Assembly (NCBI RefSeq): GCF_000720635.1
Contig: NZ_JOCF01000049.1
Span: 1-64,000, forward strand
Direction of reading: 5' to 3'
Source: Streptomyces sp. NRRL WC-3742
Lineage (GTDB): Bacteria; Actinomycetota; Actinomycetes; Streptomycetales; Streptomycetaceae
DNA: 64,000 nt
Both the position numbers and the translations under genes were made by a program. The notes under the pieces were generated by a model that saw only the letters and a program-made list of their open reading frames with translations, did no database searches and was not told the DNA's origin. Every line of letters starts with the position of its first letter. Positions within the stretch are counted from its first letter, which is position 1. Shown here piece after piece: positions 8,454 to 17,042 of the stretch.

Positions 8454-9152
8454 ATGCCCATCGTCCCCCCGACACACTCCGTCGAGCGCTCGCTCCGCCG
8501 GGCCGGCGCCAAGGTCGTGGTCGGGCTGGACGAAGTCGGGCGCGGCGCCTGGGCCGGGCCGGTCACCGTGGGCGCGGCCGTCACGGGCCTGCGCCGGGCG
8601 CCGGAGGGGCTGACCGACTCCAAGCTGCTCACCGAACTGCGCCGCCAGGCGCTCGCCCCCGTCCTCGCGGACTGGGTCACCGCCTACGCGCTCGGCTCCG
8701 CCTCCCCGCAGGAGTGCGACGAACTCGGCATGACGGCGGCGCTGCGGCTGGCCGCCGTCCGCGCGCTGGAGGCCCTGCCCGTCGAGCCGGACGCGGTCAT
8801 CCTGGACGGCAAGCACGACTACCTGGGCGGCCCCTGGCGGGTGCGCACGGTGATCAAGGGCGACCAGTCCTGCGTCTGCGTGGCCGCCGCCTCCGTCCTC
8901 GCCAAGGTCCACCGCGACGGACTGATGGCCGAACTCGGCGAGGCGCACCCCGAATTCGGCTTCGCCGACAACGCCGGCTACCCGTCCCCGGTGCACCGCG
9001 CCGCGCTGGAGGAGTACGGCCCCACCGAACACCACCGGCTCTCCTGGGCGTACCTGGACGCGCTCCCGAAGTGGCGCCACCTCAAGCGCGTTCGGGACGT
9101 CGACGGCGCCGCGCAGGGGTGCGCCGACGAACAGTTGACGCTCGGTTTCTGA
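8454..9152 (+). CDS. rnhB: Ribonuclease HII
   Basis: A 232-residue type 2 RNase H that nicks RNA in RNA-DNA hybrids and at misincorporated ribonucleotides. The signature [14 protein letters not shown] places the catalytic Asp26-Glu27; further conserved blocks are [16 protein letters not shown] (third acidic residue) and SVLAKVHRD. Length and motifs are normal. ATG start with a weak GGA ribosome site. Followed at 100 bp by an unknown gene on the same strand. Confidence 0.97.
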   Translation: MPIVPPTHSVERSLRRAGAKVVVGLDEVGRGAWAGPVTVGAAVTGLRRAPEGLTDSKLLTELRRQALAPVLADWVTAYALGSASPQECDELGMTAALRLAAVRALEALPVEPDAVILDGKHDYLGGPWRVRTVIKGDQSCVCVAAASVLAKVHRDGLMAELGEAHPEFGFADNAGYPSPVHRAALEEYGPTEHHRLSWAYLDALPKWRHLKRVRDVDGAAQGCADEQLTLGF

Positions 9153-9252
9153 CGTTCCGTCGGGAATTGCCTGGGTGTGGAGTTGAACCGTTCGGTGCCC
9201 AATGGGTGGGGTGCCCGTGCGCGTTCGACCGGCATTTGATAGATATCCGGGT

Positions 9253-9942
9253 ATGCCTGTCTTCCCCGAGGAGCCGGAGATTCACGAGAGCCTCCCGGGC
9301 CCCGGCGTTCCCTTCCACCGCGAGTCGGACGCACAAGCCCTCAACGCGCCTGCCACCGGCGGCACACCTGCCACCGCATCCTCCACCGCACCTTCCACCG
9401 TCGCCGCCCCGGTGCCCGGCCCCCGCCAGGCGCCGCGCCCGGCTCCGCCGGGAGCCGCCAAGCCCGGCCCGCCGCGCCCGATCCCCAAGCCCGGGCCGCG
9501 CCGCCCGGCACCCGCCGCACCGCAGGTCGAGGTCCGGCGCATCGCCGCCGGCCCGGCCCAGGCGCTGGAACGCGCCGACGAGGCGGTCGACCAGTTGCTG
9601 GACGCGGGCCGTGACCCGGGTCAGATCCTGGTGCTGACGGTCGGCGAGGCGCACCCCTGGCAGCAGCACGAGGTCTCCTTCGGTGAGGAGCGCTACTGGG
9701 CGCAGCTCGCCGAGGGCGGCGACGTGTTCTACGCGGACGCCAAGTTCGGCCGCCAGACCCGCCGCGAGGTGGTCGTCCTGGTGGTCAACGGCGGACCGGC
9801 CGCCCGGGCCGCCGAGGCGTACGCCGAGGCGCTGGGCCGCGCGACCGCGCTGCTCGTGGTCTGCGGCGACGCCGGCCCGGCGGCCGGCGCCGCGCCCGGG
9901 CGGCGGGGTGCCGGGGCGCGGTCCGACCGGCTGAAGGTCTGA
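9253..9942 (+). CDS. Conserved hypothetical protein with Pro-rich N-terminus
   Basis: A 229-residue protein from the ATG at 9253; an in-frame upstream start at 9202 exists but has no better ribosome site. Residues about 30-95 are low-complexity Pro/Ala/Thr/Arg. The folded part (about 96-210) begins VEVRRIAAGPAQALERADEAVDQLLDAG in two adjoining stretches and contains ILVLTVGEAHPWQQHEVSFGEERYWAQ. I do not recognise a named domain. No signal peptide or membrane segment. The stop codon lies at the edge of a 16-bp tandem repeat. Sits after rnhB and convergent with another unknown gene. Confidence 0.75.
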   Translation: MPVFPEEPEIHESLPGPGVPFHRESDAQALNAPATGGTPATASSTAPSTVAAPVPGPRQAPRPAPPGAAKPGPPRPIPKPGPRRPAPAAPQVEVRRIAAGPAQALERADEAVDQLLDAGRDPGQILVLTVGEAHPWQQHEVSFGEERYWAQLAEGGDVFYADAKFGRQTRREVVVLVVNGGPAARAAEAYAEALGRATALLVVCGDAGPAAGAAPGRRGAGARSDRLKV

Positions 9943-9962
9943 CCGGCTGAAGGTCTGACCGG
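9925..9962. repeat. 16-bp tandem repeat across a stop codon
   Basis: The unit GACCGGCTGAAGGTCT occurs at 9925-9940 and 9941-9956, followed by its first six bases. The stop codon TGA (9940-9942) spans the unit junction. The next 60 bp continue with looser CTGACCGNC-like repeats. Confidence 0.85.
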
Positions 9963-10030
9963 CGGAGCGCCTCGTGGCGTGATCGGCTGACCGCTTGCCC
10001 GACTGGCTGGCCGACCGCGCGACTGGCTGA

Positions 10031-10091
10031 CCGACCGTCTGACGGCCGACTGCCTGGCCGGTGGTCGGCCGGTCAGGCGGTCGACGGTCGG
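10031..10091. terminator. Large stem-loop between convergent genes
   Basis: Outer arms 10031-10039 and 10083-10091 pair over 9 bp, and inner arms 10047-10059 and 10071-10083 pair over 13 bp with two G-U pairs. It lies between two convergent genes ending at 9942 and 10168 and could terminate both. Confidence 0.55.
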
Positions 10092-10167
10092 CGTGACCGC
10101 TCGGCTGTTCGCTGTGACCGCGGGCCCGGAGTCGTGAGGCGCCGGGCGCCGTCCGTCCGTTACGGGA

Positions 10168-10884
10168 TCAGCGGGTGCCGGTGCGTCGGGTCGGTTCCAC
10201 GGCCGAGACCCGCGCCGGGGTCCACGGGCCCTCGGTCGGGAGGGCGAGCGGCCCGCCCTCGCCGCGGCGGACCGGGTCGACCGTCTGCCTGGTCCTGCGG
10301 CCGCGCGCCGCGTCGTCCAGCACCGACCGGGGCGGCAGCTCCGTCACGGTGTGCACCGGCCCGTCCGCCCATGAACCCGCGTGCGGATTGCGCCCGCCGC
10401 GCCCGTCCCCGAGGATCTGCCAGCCCGCAGGGGTGAGCCCGATGTACGAGCCGCAGCGCAGCCCGTGCAGCGCGGAGGCGTCGCGCACCGCCCACATCCA
10501 GGCGCCGTCCTGCTCCGTCCAGCCGGGCGCCCCCTCGCGGCAGCGAAGCAGCACGGCGGTCCGGGTCGGGTGGGCGAGCCGCAGGTCGTGCGGGGTGATC
10601 CGGCGCAGCTGGGTGAGCAGTGCGTTGCGGTGCTGCCAGCCGTCGGAGTCGTGCGGCCAGGGGGTGAAGGAGGCCGAGGCGGTGAGGTGGTGGAGCGCGT
10701 CCAGTACGGCGACCACGACCGTGCCCGGTTGGGGCAGGTGCCGTTGGTGCAGCTCCAGCACGAAGTCGCGCGGATCGCGCAGCAGCGGAATCCCCCCGGC
10801 TCTCCAGCCCTCCATGTCGAGCAGTCTTCTGGCCTCGGACCCCCTGGTGAGGGGATTCTGACCGGGGTCGCTGCCGCTGATCAC
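10168..10884 (-). CDS. Conserved hypothetical protein
   Basis: A 238-residue soluble protein from the GTG at 10884, which has an excellent ribosome site (AGGAAGGAGG) six bases upstream; the reading frame stays open farther upstream but without support. The body contains RDFVLELHQRHLPQPGTVVV and a block ending LGLTPAGWQILGDG-like (YIGLTPAGWQILGDGRGGRN), then a charged disordered tail. No domain I can name; no membrane segments. Situated downstream of the recQ-type helicase on the same strand but 380 bp away, so it likely has its own promoter. Confidence 0.75.
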   Translation of the reverse strand: MISGSDPGQNPLTRGSEARRLLDMEGWRAGGIPLLRDPRDFVLELHQRHLPQPGTVVVAVLDALHHLTASASFTPWPHDSDGWQHRNALLTQLRRITPHDLRLAHPTRTAVLLRCREGAPGWTEQDGAWMWAVRDASALHGLRCGSYIGLTPAGWQILGDGRGGRNPHAGSWADGPVHTVTELPPRSVLDDAARGRRTRQTVDPVRRGEGGPLALPTEGPWTPARVSAVEPTRRTGTR

Positions 10885-11265
10885 GATCCTCCTTCCTGGC
10901 CCGAGGGAAGGCCGATGCCTGGGTACGCCGAAGGACGGGTCCCACGGACCTGATTTCGGGTACCCTCCGATTCTCGCGGAACCAGGGGTGAAGCGGCAAT
11001 GACGAAATGATGAACGCCGCCGGATGGCTCTGTGTCGGGAGGGTGTGCTCCGGTGTCGGTCGAGTGATGGCCGACCAGTCATTGACCTTGATCCGAGCGG
11101 TATGCGGCGCGCAGTGAACCGTTCGGTGCATGGTGACCGGTCCTTTCCGTTCGGATGCCCTGTGTGATCGAAGTCGCTCGGTCGTGATCCTTTCTGTTAG
11201 GCCATTCGGGTGACGGGTGAGAGTGGCGCGGGTGGCTGCGTCCCGGCTGGATCAACTTCTCCCGC
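10885..11265. other. 381-bp intergenic region, no gene seen
   Basis: Lies between the end of the recQ-type gene and the start of the hypothetical gene, both on the minus strand. Noticeably less GC-rich than the genes. It must hold the downstream gene's promoter, but I could not identify convincing -35/-10 boxes, a terminator or an RNA gene. Confidence 0.5.
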
Positions 11266-13464
11266 TCACCCCTGCACCGCCAGCACCAGCGGCAGCACCG
11301 CGCTCGCCCCCGCCCGGCGCAGCAGCCGGGCGGCCACGGTGACCGTCCAGCCCGAGTCGACCAGGTCGTCCACCAGCAGCACCGGCCCGCCGGCCGCCGC
11401 CACCGCCTGCTCCACCTCCGGAGGCAGCATCAGAGCCCCGGCCAGGGCGTTCAGCCGCTGGGCGCTGTTGCTGCGCGCCCCGTGCGGCGGCTGCCCGCCC
11501 GCGTACTCGATCCGGCCGAGCAGCGGCAGCCGCCCGATCTCGGCGATCCGCGCGCCGAGGCTGCCGACCAGCTGGGGGCGCGAGGAGGAGGCCATGGTCA
11601 CCACACCGACCGGCCGCTCCAGCCTGGCGCCCTCCGAGGTGGCCGGCCCGGCCCAGCCGCCCGGCCCGCGGGCCCAGTCGGCCAGCACCGTCACCAGCGC
11701 GTCCACCGCCTCGCCGGGCACGGGCACGTCCGGCGCCTGCTCGGCCAGCAGGCTGCGCAGCCGGTTGCCCCAGCCGATGTCGGAGAGCCGGCCCAACGCC
11801 CGGCCGCTCTCGGCCTGCTCGCCCGCCGGGATGCGGCCCTTGAGCGGCACGCCGAGCGCGTCCATCCCGGTCGGCCACAGCCGGCGCGGCTCGAAGGGCA
11901 CACCGGGGCGGCCGAGCGCGGCCCGGGCGGCGGCGAGCGTCTCCTCGGAGACGTCGGGGGTGTGGCGCGGCCCAGCGCAGGTGTCGCACCGCCCGCAGGG
12001 CGCGGCCTGCTCGTCGTCCAGCTGTCGGCGTAGGAACTCCATCCGGCAGCCGGTGGTCGCCGCGTACTCGCGCATCGCCCGCTGCTCGGCCTCCCGGGAG
12101 GCGGCGACCTTGGCGTACCGGGCGCCGTCGTACGCCCAGCTCTGGCCGGTGGCCGTCCAGCCGCCCTTGACCCGGCGGACGGCGCCGTCCACGTCGAGCA
12201 CCTTGAGCATGGTCTCCAGCCGGGCGCGGCGCAGGTCCACCCGGGGCTCCAGCGCGGCGGTGGAGAGCGGGCGGCCGGCCTCGGCCAGGGCGTCGATGGT
12301 GCGGCGCACCTGCTCCTCGGGCGGGAAGGCGAGCGAGGCGAAGTAGCGCCAGATCGCCTCGTCCTCGCGGCCGGGCAGCAGCAGCACCTCGGCCCGGTCG
12401 ACGCCGCGCCCGGCCCGGCCGACCTGCTGGTAGTAGGCGATCGGCGAGCTGGGGGAGCCCAGGTGGACGACGAACCCGAGGTCGGGCTTGTCGAAGCCCA
12501 TGCCCAGGGCGGAGGTGGCGACCAGGGCCTTGACCCGGTTGGCCAGCAGGTCGGCCTCGGCGGTGCGGCGCTCGGCGTCCTCGGTGCGGCCCGAGTAGGA
12601 GGCGACCGGGAAGCCGCGCTCGCGCAGGAAGGCCGTGACCTCCTCGGCGGCGGCCACCGTCAGGGTGTAGACGATGCCCGAGCCCGGCAGCCGGTCGAGG
12701 TGGTCGGCCAGCCAGGCGAGCCGGTGCGCCGGGTCGGACAGCGACAGCACGCCCAGGGTGAGGCTCTCCCGGTCGAGCGGGCCGCGCAGCACCAGGGCGT
12801 CGGTGTCCGTGGCGCCGGTGCCCAGCTGCTCGGCGACATCGGCGGTGACCCGGGCGTTGGCGGTGGCGGTGGTGGCCAGCACGGGCACGCCGGGCGGCAG
12901 GTCGGCGAGCATGGTGCGCAGCCGCCGGTAGTCGGGGCGGAAGTCGTGGCCCCAGTCGGAGATGCAGTGGGCCTCGTCGACCACCAGCAGGCCCGTGGAG
13001 GCGGCGAGCTCGGGCAGCACCTGGTCCCGGAAGTCGGGGTTGTTCAGCCGCTCAGGGCTGACGAGCAGGATGTCGACCTTGCCGGAGGCGACCTCGGCCT
13101 GGATCTCGTCCCACTCGTCGCTGTTGGCGGAGTTGATGGTGCGGGCGTGGATGCCGGCCCTGGCGGCCGACTCGACCTGGTTGCGCATCAGGGCGAGCAG
13201 CGGGGAGACGATCACCGTCGGCCCGGAGCCCCGGGCGCGGAGCAGGGCCGTGGCGACGAAGTAGACCGCGGACTTGCCCCAGCCGGTGCGCTGGACGACC
13301 AGGGCACGGCGGTGGTCGACCACGAGGGCCTCGATGGCCGTCCACTGGTCCTCGCGCAGGGCGGCGCCGGCCCCGGCGAGCTCGCGCAGGACGGCCTCGG
13401 CCCGCGCCCTGACCTCGGCGCGGTCGGTGGCGGTGGCGGTGATGTGCATCTCGGGCTGCTGCAT
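11266..13464 (-). CDS. RecQ-like ATP-dependent DNA helicase fused to phosphoribosyltransferase-like domain
   Basis: A 732-residue superfamily 2 helicase. Motif I is [11 protein letters not shown] (about residues 59-69), motif [17 protein letters not shown] (163-177), motif III TTATAN, and motif [11 protein letters not shown], followed by the RecQ zinc ligands ending CGRCDTC. Instead of a plain RecQ C-terminus, about the last 200 residues form a phosphoribosyltransferase-like domain with the PRPP loop [13 protein letters not shown] (about 695-707). That domain resembles ComF-type PRTases and could sense a nucleotide or be non-catalytic. Start ATG 13464 is chosen; TTG 13494 and ATG 13446 are alternatives. 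Role: DNA repair or recombination (family knowledge); the fused domain's role is unknown. Confidence 0.9.
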   Translation of the reverse strand: MQQPEMHITATATDRAEVRARAEAVLRELAGAGAALREDQWTAIEALVVDHRRALVVQRTGWGKSAVYFVATALLRARGSGPTVIVSPLLALMRNQVESAARAGIHARTINSANSDEWDEIQAEVASGKVDILLVSPERLNNPDFRDQVLPELAASTGLLVVDEAHCISDWGHDFRPDYRRLRTMLADLPPGVPVLATTATANARVTADVAEQLGTGATDTDALVLRGPLDRESLTLGVLSLSDPAHRLAWLADHLDRLPGSGIVYTLTVAAAEEVTAFLRERGFPVASYSGRTEDAERRTAEADLLANRVKALVATSALGMGFDKPDLGFVVHLGSPSSPIAYYQQVGRAGRGVDRAEVLLLPGREDEAIWRYFASLAFPPEEQVRRTIDALAEAGRPLSTAALEPRVDLRRARLETMLKVLDVDGAVRRVKGGWTATGQSWAYDGARYAKVAASREAEQRAMREYAATTGCRMEFLRRQLDDEQAAPCGRCDTCAGPRHTPDVSEETLAAARAALGRPGVPFEPRRLWPTGMDALGVPLKGRIPAGEQAESGRALGRLSDIGWGNRLRSLLAEQAPDVPVPGEAVDALVTVLADWARGPGGWAGPATSEGARLERPVGVVTMASSSRPQLVGSLGARIAEIGRLPLLGRIEYAGGQPPHGARSNSAQRLNALAGALMLPPEVEQAVAAAGGPVLLVDDLVDSGWTVTVAARLLRRAGASAVLPLVLAVQG

Positions 13465-13694
13465 GGCCTCGATGTAACCCCATGCCGCCGACAAGGGGCG
13501 AATGCCGGTGGGGGGAGGGATGGCGAAGAGGAGGTGTCTTTCATCCGCTCTTCAGTTGAACGCGCGGTTTTATTCACCCGGGGGAGTGGCGCGGATATCC
13601 GCCGAACGAGGGAAGAGGCATTTCCTCCCGGAGTTATCCACAGGAATCGGAAAGATTCGCCGGCCTCGCCGGAACGCACTCCACTCTTGCGGCC

Positions 13695-15173
13695 ATGAAC
13701 GCGATGAACAACGAACCCGTCATCCTGTCCCTCGGCCCGGCCTCCGGCCACCGGCCGGTCGTCATGCGGGGGCCGGCCGACATGGCCGAGCTCCTGCCCT
13801 ACCTCCTGGGGTTCCACCCCGACGACAGCATCGTCGCGGTCGGCCTCCAGGGCCCCGACCTGCACCAGGGCGGAGTGATCCGGGCGGACCTCCCGGACTC
13901 GCCCGCCCAGTGGTCCGCCGCGGCGGACGAGACGGCGGCCCTGCTGGTGGCGCTCTCCGAGCGGCACGGCGGTCCGCCGGTCCAGGTGCTCCTCTATCTC
14001 TGCCAGGACTCCACCTCGCCGCACGCCCCGCCGGCCGCGGAGGGGCTGCGGCCCCTGGCGGACGACCTGCGTGCCGCCTTCGCACGCAGGGGCGTGGCGG
14101 TCAAGGAGTCGCTGTGCGTCTCCGACGGCCGCTGGTGGTCCTTCCTCTGCCGGGGCGAGGGGTGCTGCGATCCCGCGGGCACGCCGGTGCGCAGCGGTCC
14201 GGCCCCGGGCCCGGCGGCGGCCGCCGCCACGGTCGCCGGCCTGGTGCCGCGCGGCAGCCGCAAGGCGATCGTCGGCGCCCTGGCCCCGATCGGCCCGCCG
14301 GAGGCCGAGGCCCAGCGGGCGGCACTGGAGCGGGCCCTGGCAGGCACCGTCTCCCGGGAGCAGGGCGCCGCCCTGCTCGACCAGGCGTTCGCCGAGTTCG
14401 CGGCCGGCGGCCGGGAGCTCGACGAGGAGCGGGCGGCCCGGCTGCTGGTCGCCCTGCGGGACCGCCTCACCCGGGACCGCGGCGTCGAGTACGCCCGGCC
14501 CGCCGAGCTGGCCCCGGCCGAGCGGCTCTGGCGCTTCCTCGCCCGGCGCGCCGTGCCGCCGTACGAGGACTGCGCGGTGCCTCCGCTCACCCTGCTCGCC
14601 TGGGCCTCCTGGGTCGCGGGGGACACGGCGACGGCCCGGGTCGTGCTCGGCCACGTCCTGCGGCTCGCCCCGGGCTACCTGCTCGCGGAGCTGCTGTACG
14701 AGTCGCTCAACGACGGTCTGGCGCCCCAGGCCCTGATGACGGCCGTCGAGGCCCAGCGGCGCCGCCGCGAGGCACGCGAGGGGCGTGAGGCGGTGGCGCC
14801 CGTCGATCCTCCGGAGGAGGCACCCGGCCAGGGCCCGGCAACGGGTGCTCCGGCGGGGCGCCGCCGTCGCCGGGGCGGACGCCGCAAGGGAGGGGCGCGG
14901 CTCGCGGCGGCGGGCGGGAACGCCCCCGAGGGCGGAACCCGGCCCGCCCCGGGCGGTGCGTCGGCCGGTGAGCCGGAGCCGGAGTCGGGGCCGGTCGCCG
15001 TGCTCCCCCCGCCCCGCTGCGCTCCCGAGGCGGACCGCTCCGGGGAGCGGCCCGCCCGGGGCGTGCGCCTGGGCCGGCAGTCGGCCTGCGCCTCGGCCGA
15101 GGCACGCCGCGCCGAGGCCGACCAGTGCCGGGGCACCCGGCGGGCGGGGAGAGGAGGCCGCCATGCGCGCTGA
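13695..15173 (+). CDS. DUF4192 domain protein
   Basis: A 492-residue cytosolic protein. The DUF4192 region spans about residues 8-370, opening with PVVMRGPADMAELLPYLLGF and containing FHPDDSIVAVGL, a typical start for this actinobacterial family of unknown function. The last 120 residues are low-complexity, rich in Arg, Gly, Pro and Ala (GRRRRRGGRRKGG), and are probably disordered and nucleic-acid binding or simply variable. Start ATG 13695; ATG 13704 is an equally possible start as neither has a clear ribosome site. Divergent from the helicase gene (230 bp apart). Confidence 0.85.
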   Translation: MNAMNNEPVILSLGPASGHRPVVMRGPADMAELLPYLLGFHPDDSIVAVGLQGPDLHQGGVIRADLPDSPAQWSAAADETAALLVALSERHGGPPVQVLLYLCQDSTSPHAPPAAEGLRPLADDLRAAFARRGVAVKESLCVSDGRWWSFLCRGEGCCDPAGTPVRSGPAPGPAAAAATVAGLVPRGSRKAIVGALAPIGPPEAEAQRAALERALAGTVSREQGAALLDQAFAEFAAGGRELDEERAARLLVALRDRLTRDRGVEYARPAELAPAERLWRFLARRAVPPYEDCAVPPLTLLAWASWVAGDTATARVVLGHVLRLAPGYLLAELLYESLNDGLAPQALMTAVEAQRRRREAREGREAVAPVDPPEEAPGQGPATGAPAGRRRRRGGRRKGGARLAAAGGNAPEGGTRPAPGGASAGEPEPESGPVAVLPPPRCAPEADRSGERPARGVRLGRQSACASAEARRAEADQCRGTRRAGRGGRHAR

Positions 15174-15222
15174 CCTCTTCGCCGCCCCGCCGGGCCGGTG
15201 GGGGCTACGGGGACTGCCGGGG

Positions 15223-16539
15223 CTACGCCTCTCCGTGGGCCATCTTGATCAGGCGGTCGAGCACCTTGCCGCCGCTGGCCCGCAGGCCGTCGTGCTCCCA
15301 CTCGTTGGTGACCCACGCCCGCAGACCGCGCACCGTGCGGGCGGTGGCCAGCGAGTCGGCGGCCGCCACGTACATGTCGTCGTGGTAGACGGCCGCCGTG
15401 ACGGGCACGGTGTTCTCGGCCAGGCGCGCCGGGTCGTACAGGTCCGGCCAGTCGGTGCGGGCGGCGAGCAGGTCGGCCGCCTCCTTCAGCGGGCGCAGCG
15501 CCGGGTCGGTGTCGAACATCCAGGGGTAGATCATCTCCCCGGTGAACAGCACCGGGGCGTCGGTCTCCAGCGCGGCCCGGGCGTCGAACTGCGGAAACTC
15601 CCGGCGGACGCGCTCGGCGGCCCAGGCGGTGGCGCCGCCGCCGTCCACCGACCGCTGGCCGTAGATCGACTCGTGCAGCACGGCGTACAGCGGGCCGCCC
15701 GCGAAGGAGAGCTGGGCCTGGGCGCCGGCGAGGAAGGTGTCGGAGAGCTCGGGCCCGGCGGCGCCCTCCACCCACGCCTCCTCCAGCAGGTGGTGCAGGG
15801 AGCCGGAGCCGCTGCCGCCGCCCAGCATCAGTCCGAGTGCCTGGAACGCCTCCACGGTGAGCAGCCCGCCGCCCGGGAGGGCGGCGGGGGCCTCGGCGAG
15901 GTGCGCGGCGATCCGGCGCACCGCCTCGACGTCCCCGGGGAAGCGGGCGTAGTGCTCCTCGTTCTTGCGGAGCACCTGGCGGTAGGTGGCCCGGTAGACG
16001 TCGTCCGCCCCGGTGCGCAGGCCCGCGAGGCCGCCGGTCACGAAAGCCTCGGTCAGGCCCTCGGGGAAGTAGGAGAGGTAGGTGAGGGTGCAGAAGCCGC
16101 CGAAGCTCTGGCCGAGCAGGCTCCAGCGGCGGTCCGCGCCGAGCATCCGGTGCCGGATGAACTCGGCGTCGCGCACGATCGAGTCCGCGCGGAAGTGGGC
16201 CAGGTAGTCGGCCTGCTCCTTGGCCCCGCCGCGCCGGGCGAGGGTCTGCCGGGTCGCGGGAGTGGAGCGTCCGGTGCCGCGCTGGTCGAGCAGGAGGACG
16301 CGGTAGTCGTCCAGGGCGCGGTCGAGCCAGGCGTCCCGGCCGAGCGGGCGGGGGGACTTCCCACCGGGCCCGCCCTGGAGGAAGAGCAGCCAGGGCAGGT
16401 CGTCCTTCTCGCGGCCGGCGGCGACCACCTCGCGGGCGTACACCTCGATCCGCTCGCCCTCCGGGGCGGCGTGGTCGAGGGGCACCTGGAAGACGTGATC
16501 GGTCGTGACAATCCCGGGCAGCCGGCTGACGGTGGACAT
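15223..16539 (-). CDS. Prolyl aminopeptidase (alpha/beta hydrolase, S33)
   Basis: A 438-residue cytosolic alpha/beta hydrolase that should release N-terminal proline from peptides. The oxyanion region reads LFLQGGPGGKSP, the family box DQRGTGRSTP follows, and the nucleophile elbow is GQSFGG. The insertion cap and C-terminal region with EWEHDGLRASG (His of the triad likely in this block) fit the prolyl aminopeptidase subfamily. Full length for the larger members. ATG start; no partner gene in operon. Confidence 0.88.
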   Translation of the reverse strand: MSTVSRLPGIVTTDHVFQVPLDHAAPEGERIEVYAREVVAAGREKDDLPWLLFLQGGPGGKSPRPLGRDAWLDRALDDYRVLLLDQRGTGRSTPATRQTLARRGGAKEQADYLAHFRADSIVRDAEFIRHRMLGADRRWSLLGQSFGGFCTLTYLSYFPEGLTEAFVTGGLAGLRTGADDVYRATYRQVLRKNEEHYARFPGDVEAVRRIAAHLAEAPAALPGGGLLTVEAFQALGLMLGGGSGSGSLHHLLEEAWVEGAAGPELSDTFLAGAQAQLSFAGGPLYAVLHESIYGQRSVDGGGATAWAAERVRREFPQFDARAALETDAPVLFTGEMIYPWMFDTDPALRPLKEAADLLAARTDWPDLYDPARLAENTVPVTAAVYHDDMYVAAADSLATARTVRGLRAWVTNEWEHDGLRASGGKVLDRLIKMAHGEA

Positions 16540-17042
16540 GAAACTCCTCGGTCTCTGCTGGTCACAGCGGTCGCGTCGCCGATCACGGGGTCACCGAGCA
16601 GGGGCGCCGCGACCCCCGCACCGTATCCTGACCGCGGCCGGGCGGTGGTTCGGCCTCCACCCACCCGTACAGGCACCGGGCGCGGGTGCGGCGACCGGCC
16701 GCGGCGCCCGGGGGCGGGCGTGACCTGGAGGCGGCTCGCGGCGTTCACCCCTGGGGCCCGCACCTATGGACGGCGGGGGCGGCGCCCGTACGTCGGAGGT
16801 GTTGACGGCGAGGTGACGGCCCCGTGCGCCGGAAGATCGCGCCGGGCCTTAGGGTCGGCGCGGCACGTCACCACCGGAGCGGTGCGGCGCACCGCATGAC
16901 ACGGCCCGGCACCGGGTACGGCCAGGCACGGCAATCCGTCGGCGGGGCAGCCCGTCGGCCCGGCACCATCAGCACGCGATCGAGTACGTTCGCGGCCCAC
17001 CGGCCAGACCCGGCCACCGGACCGCCGAGGGAGGAGAGTCCG
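16540..17042. other. 503-bp divergent intergenic region, no gene seen
   Basis: Separates the prolyl aminopeptidase start (minus strand) and the debranching-type gene (plus strand), so it carries both promoters. The debranching frame is open back to 16824 but that extension is low-complexity and basic. No operator, riboswitch or RNA gene recognised. Confidence 0.5.
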
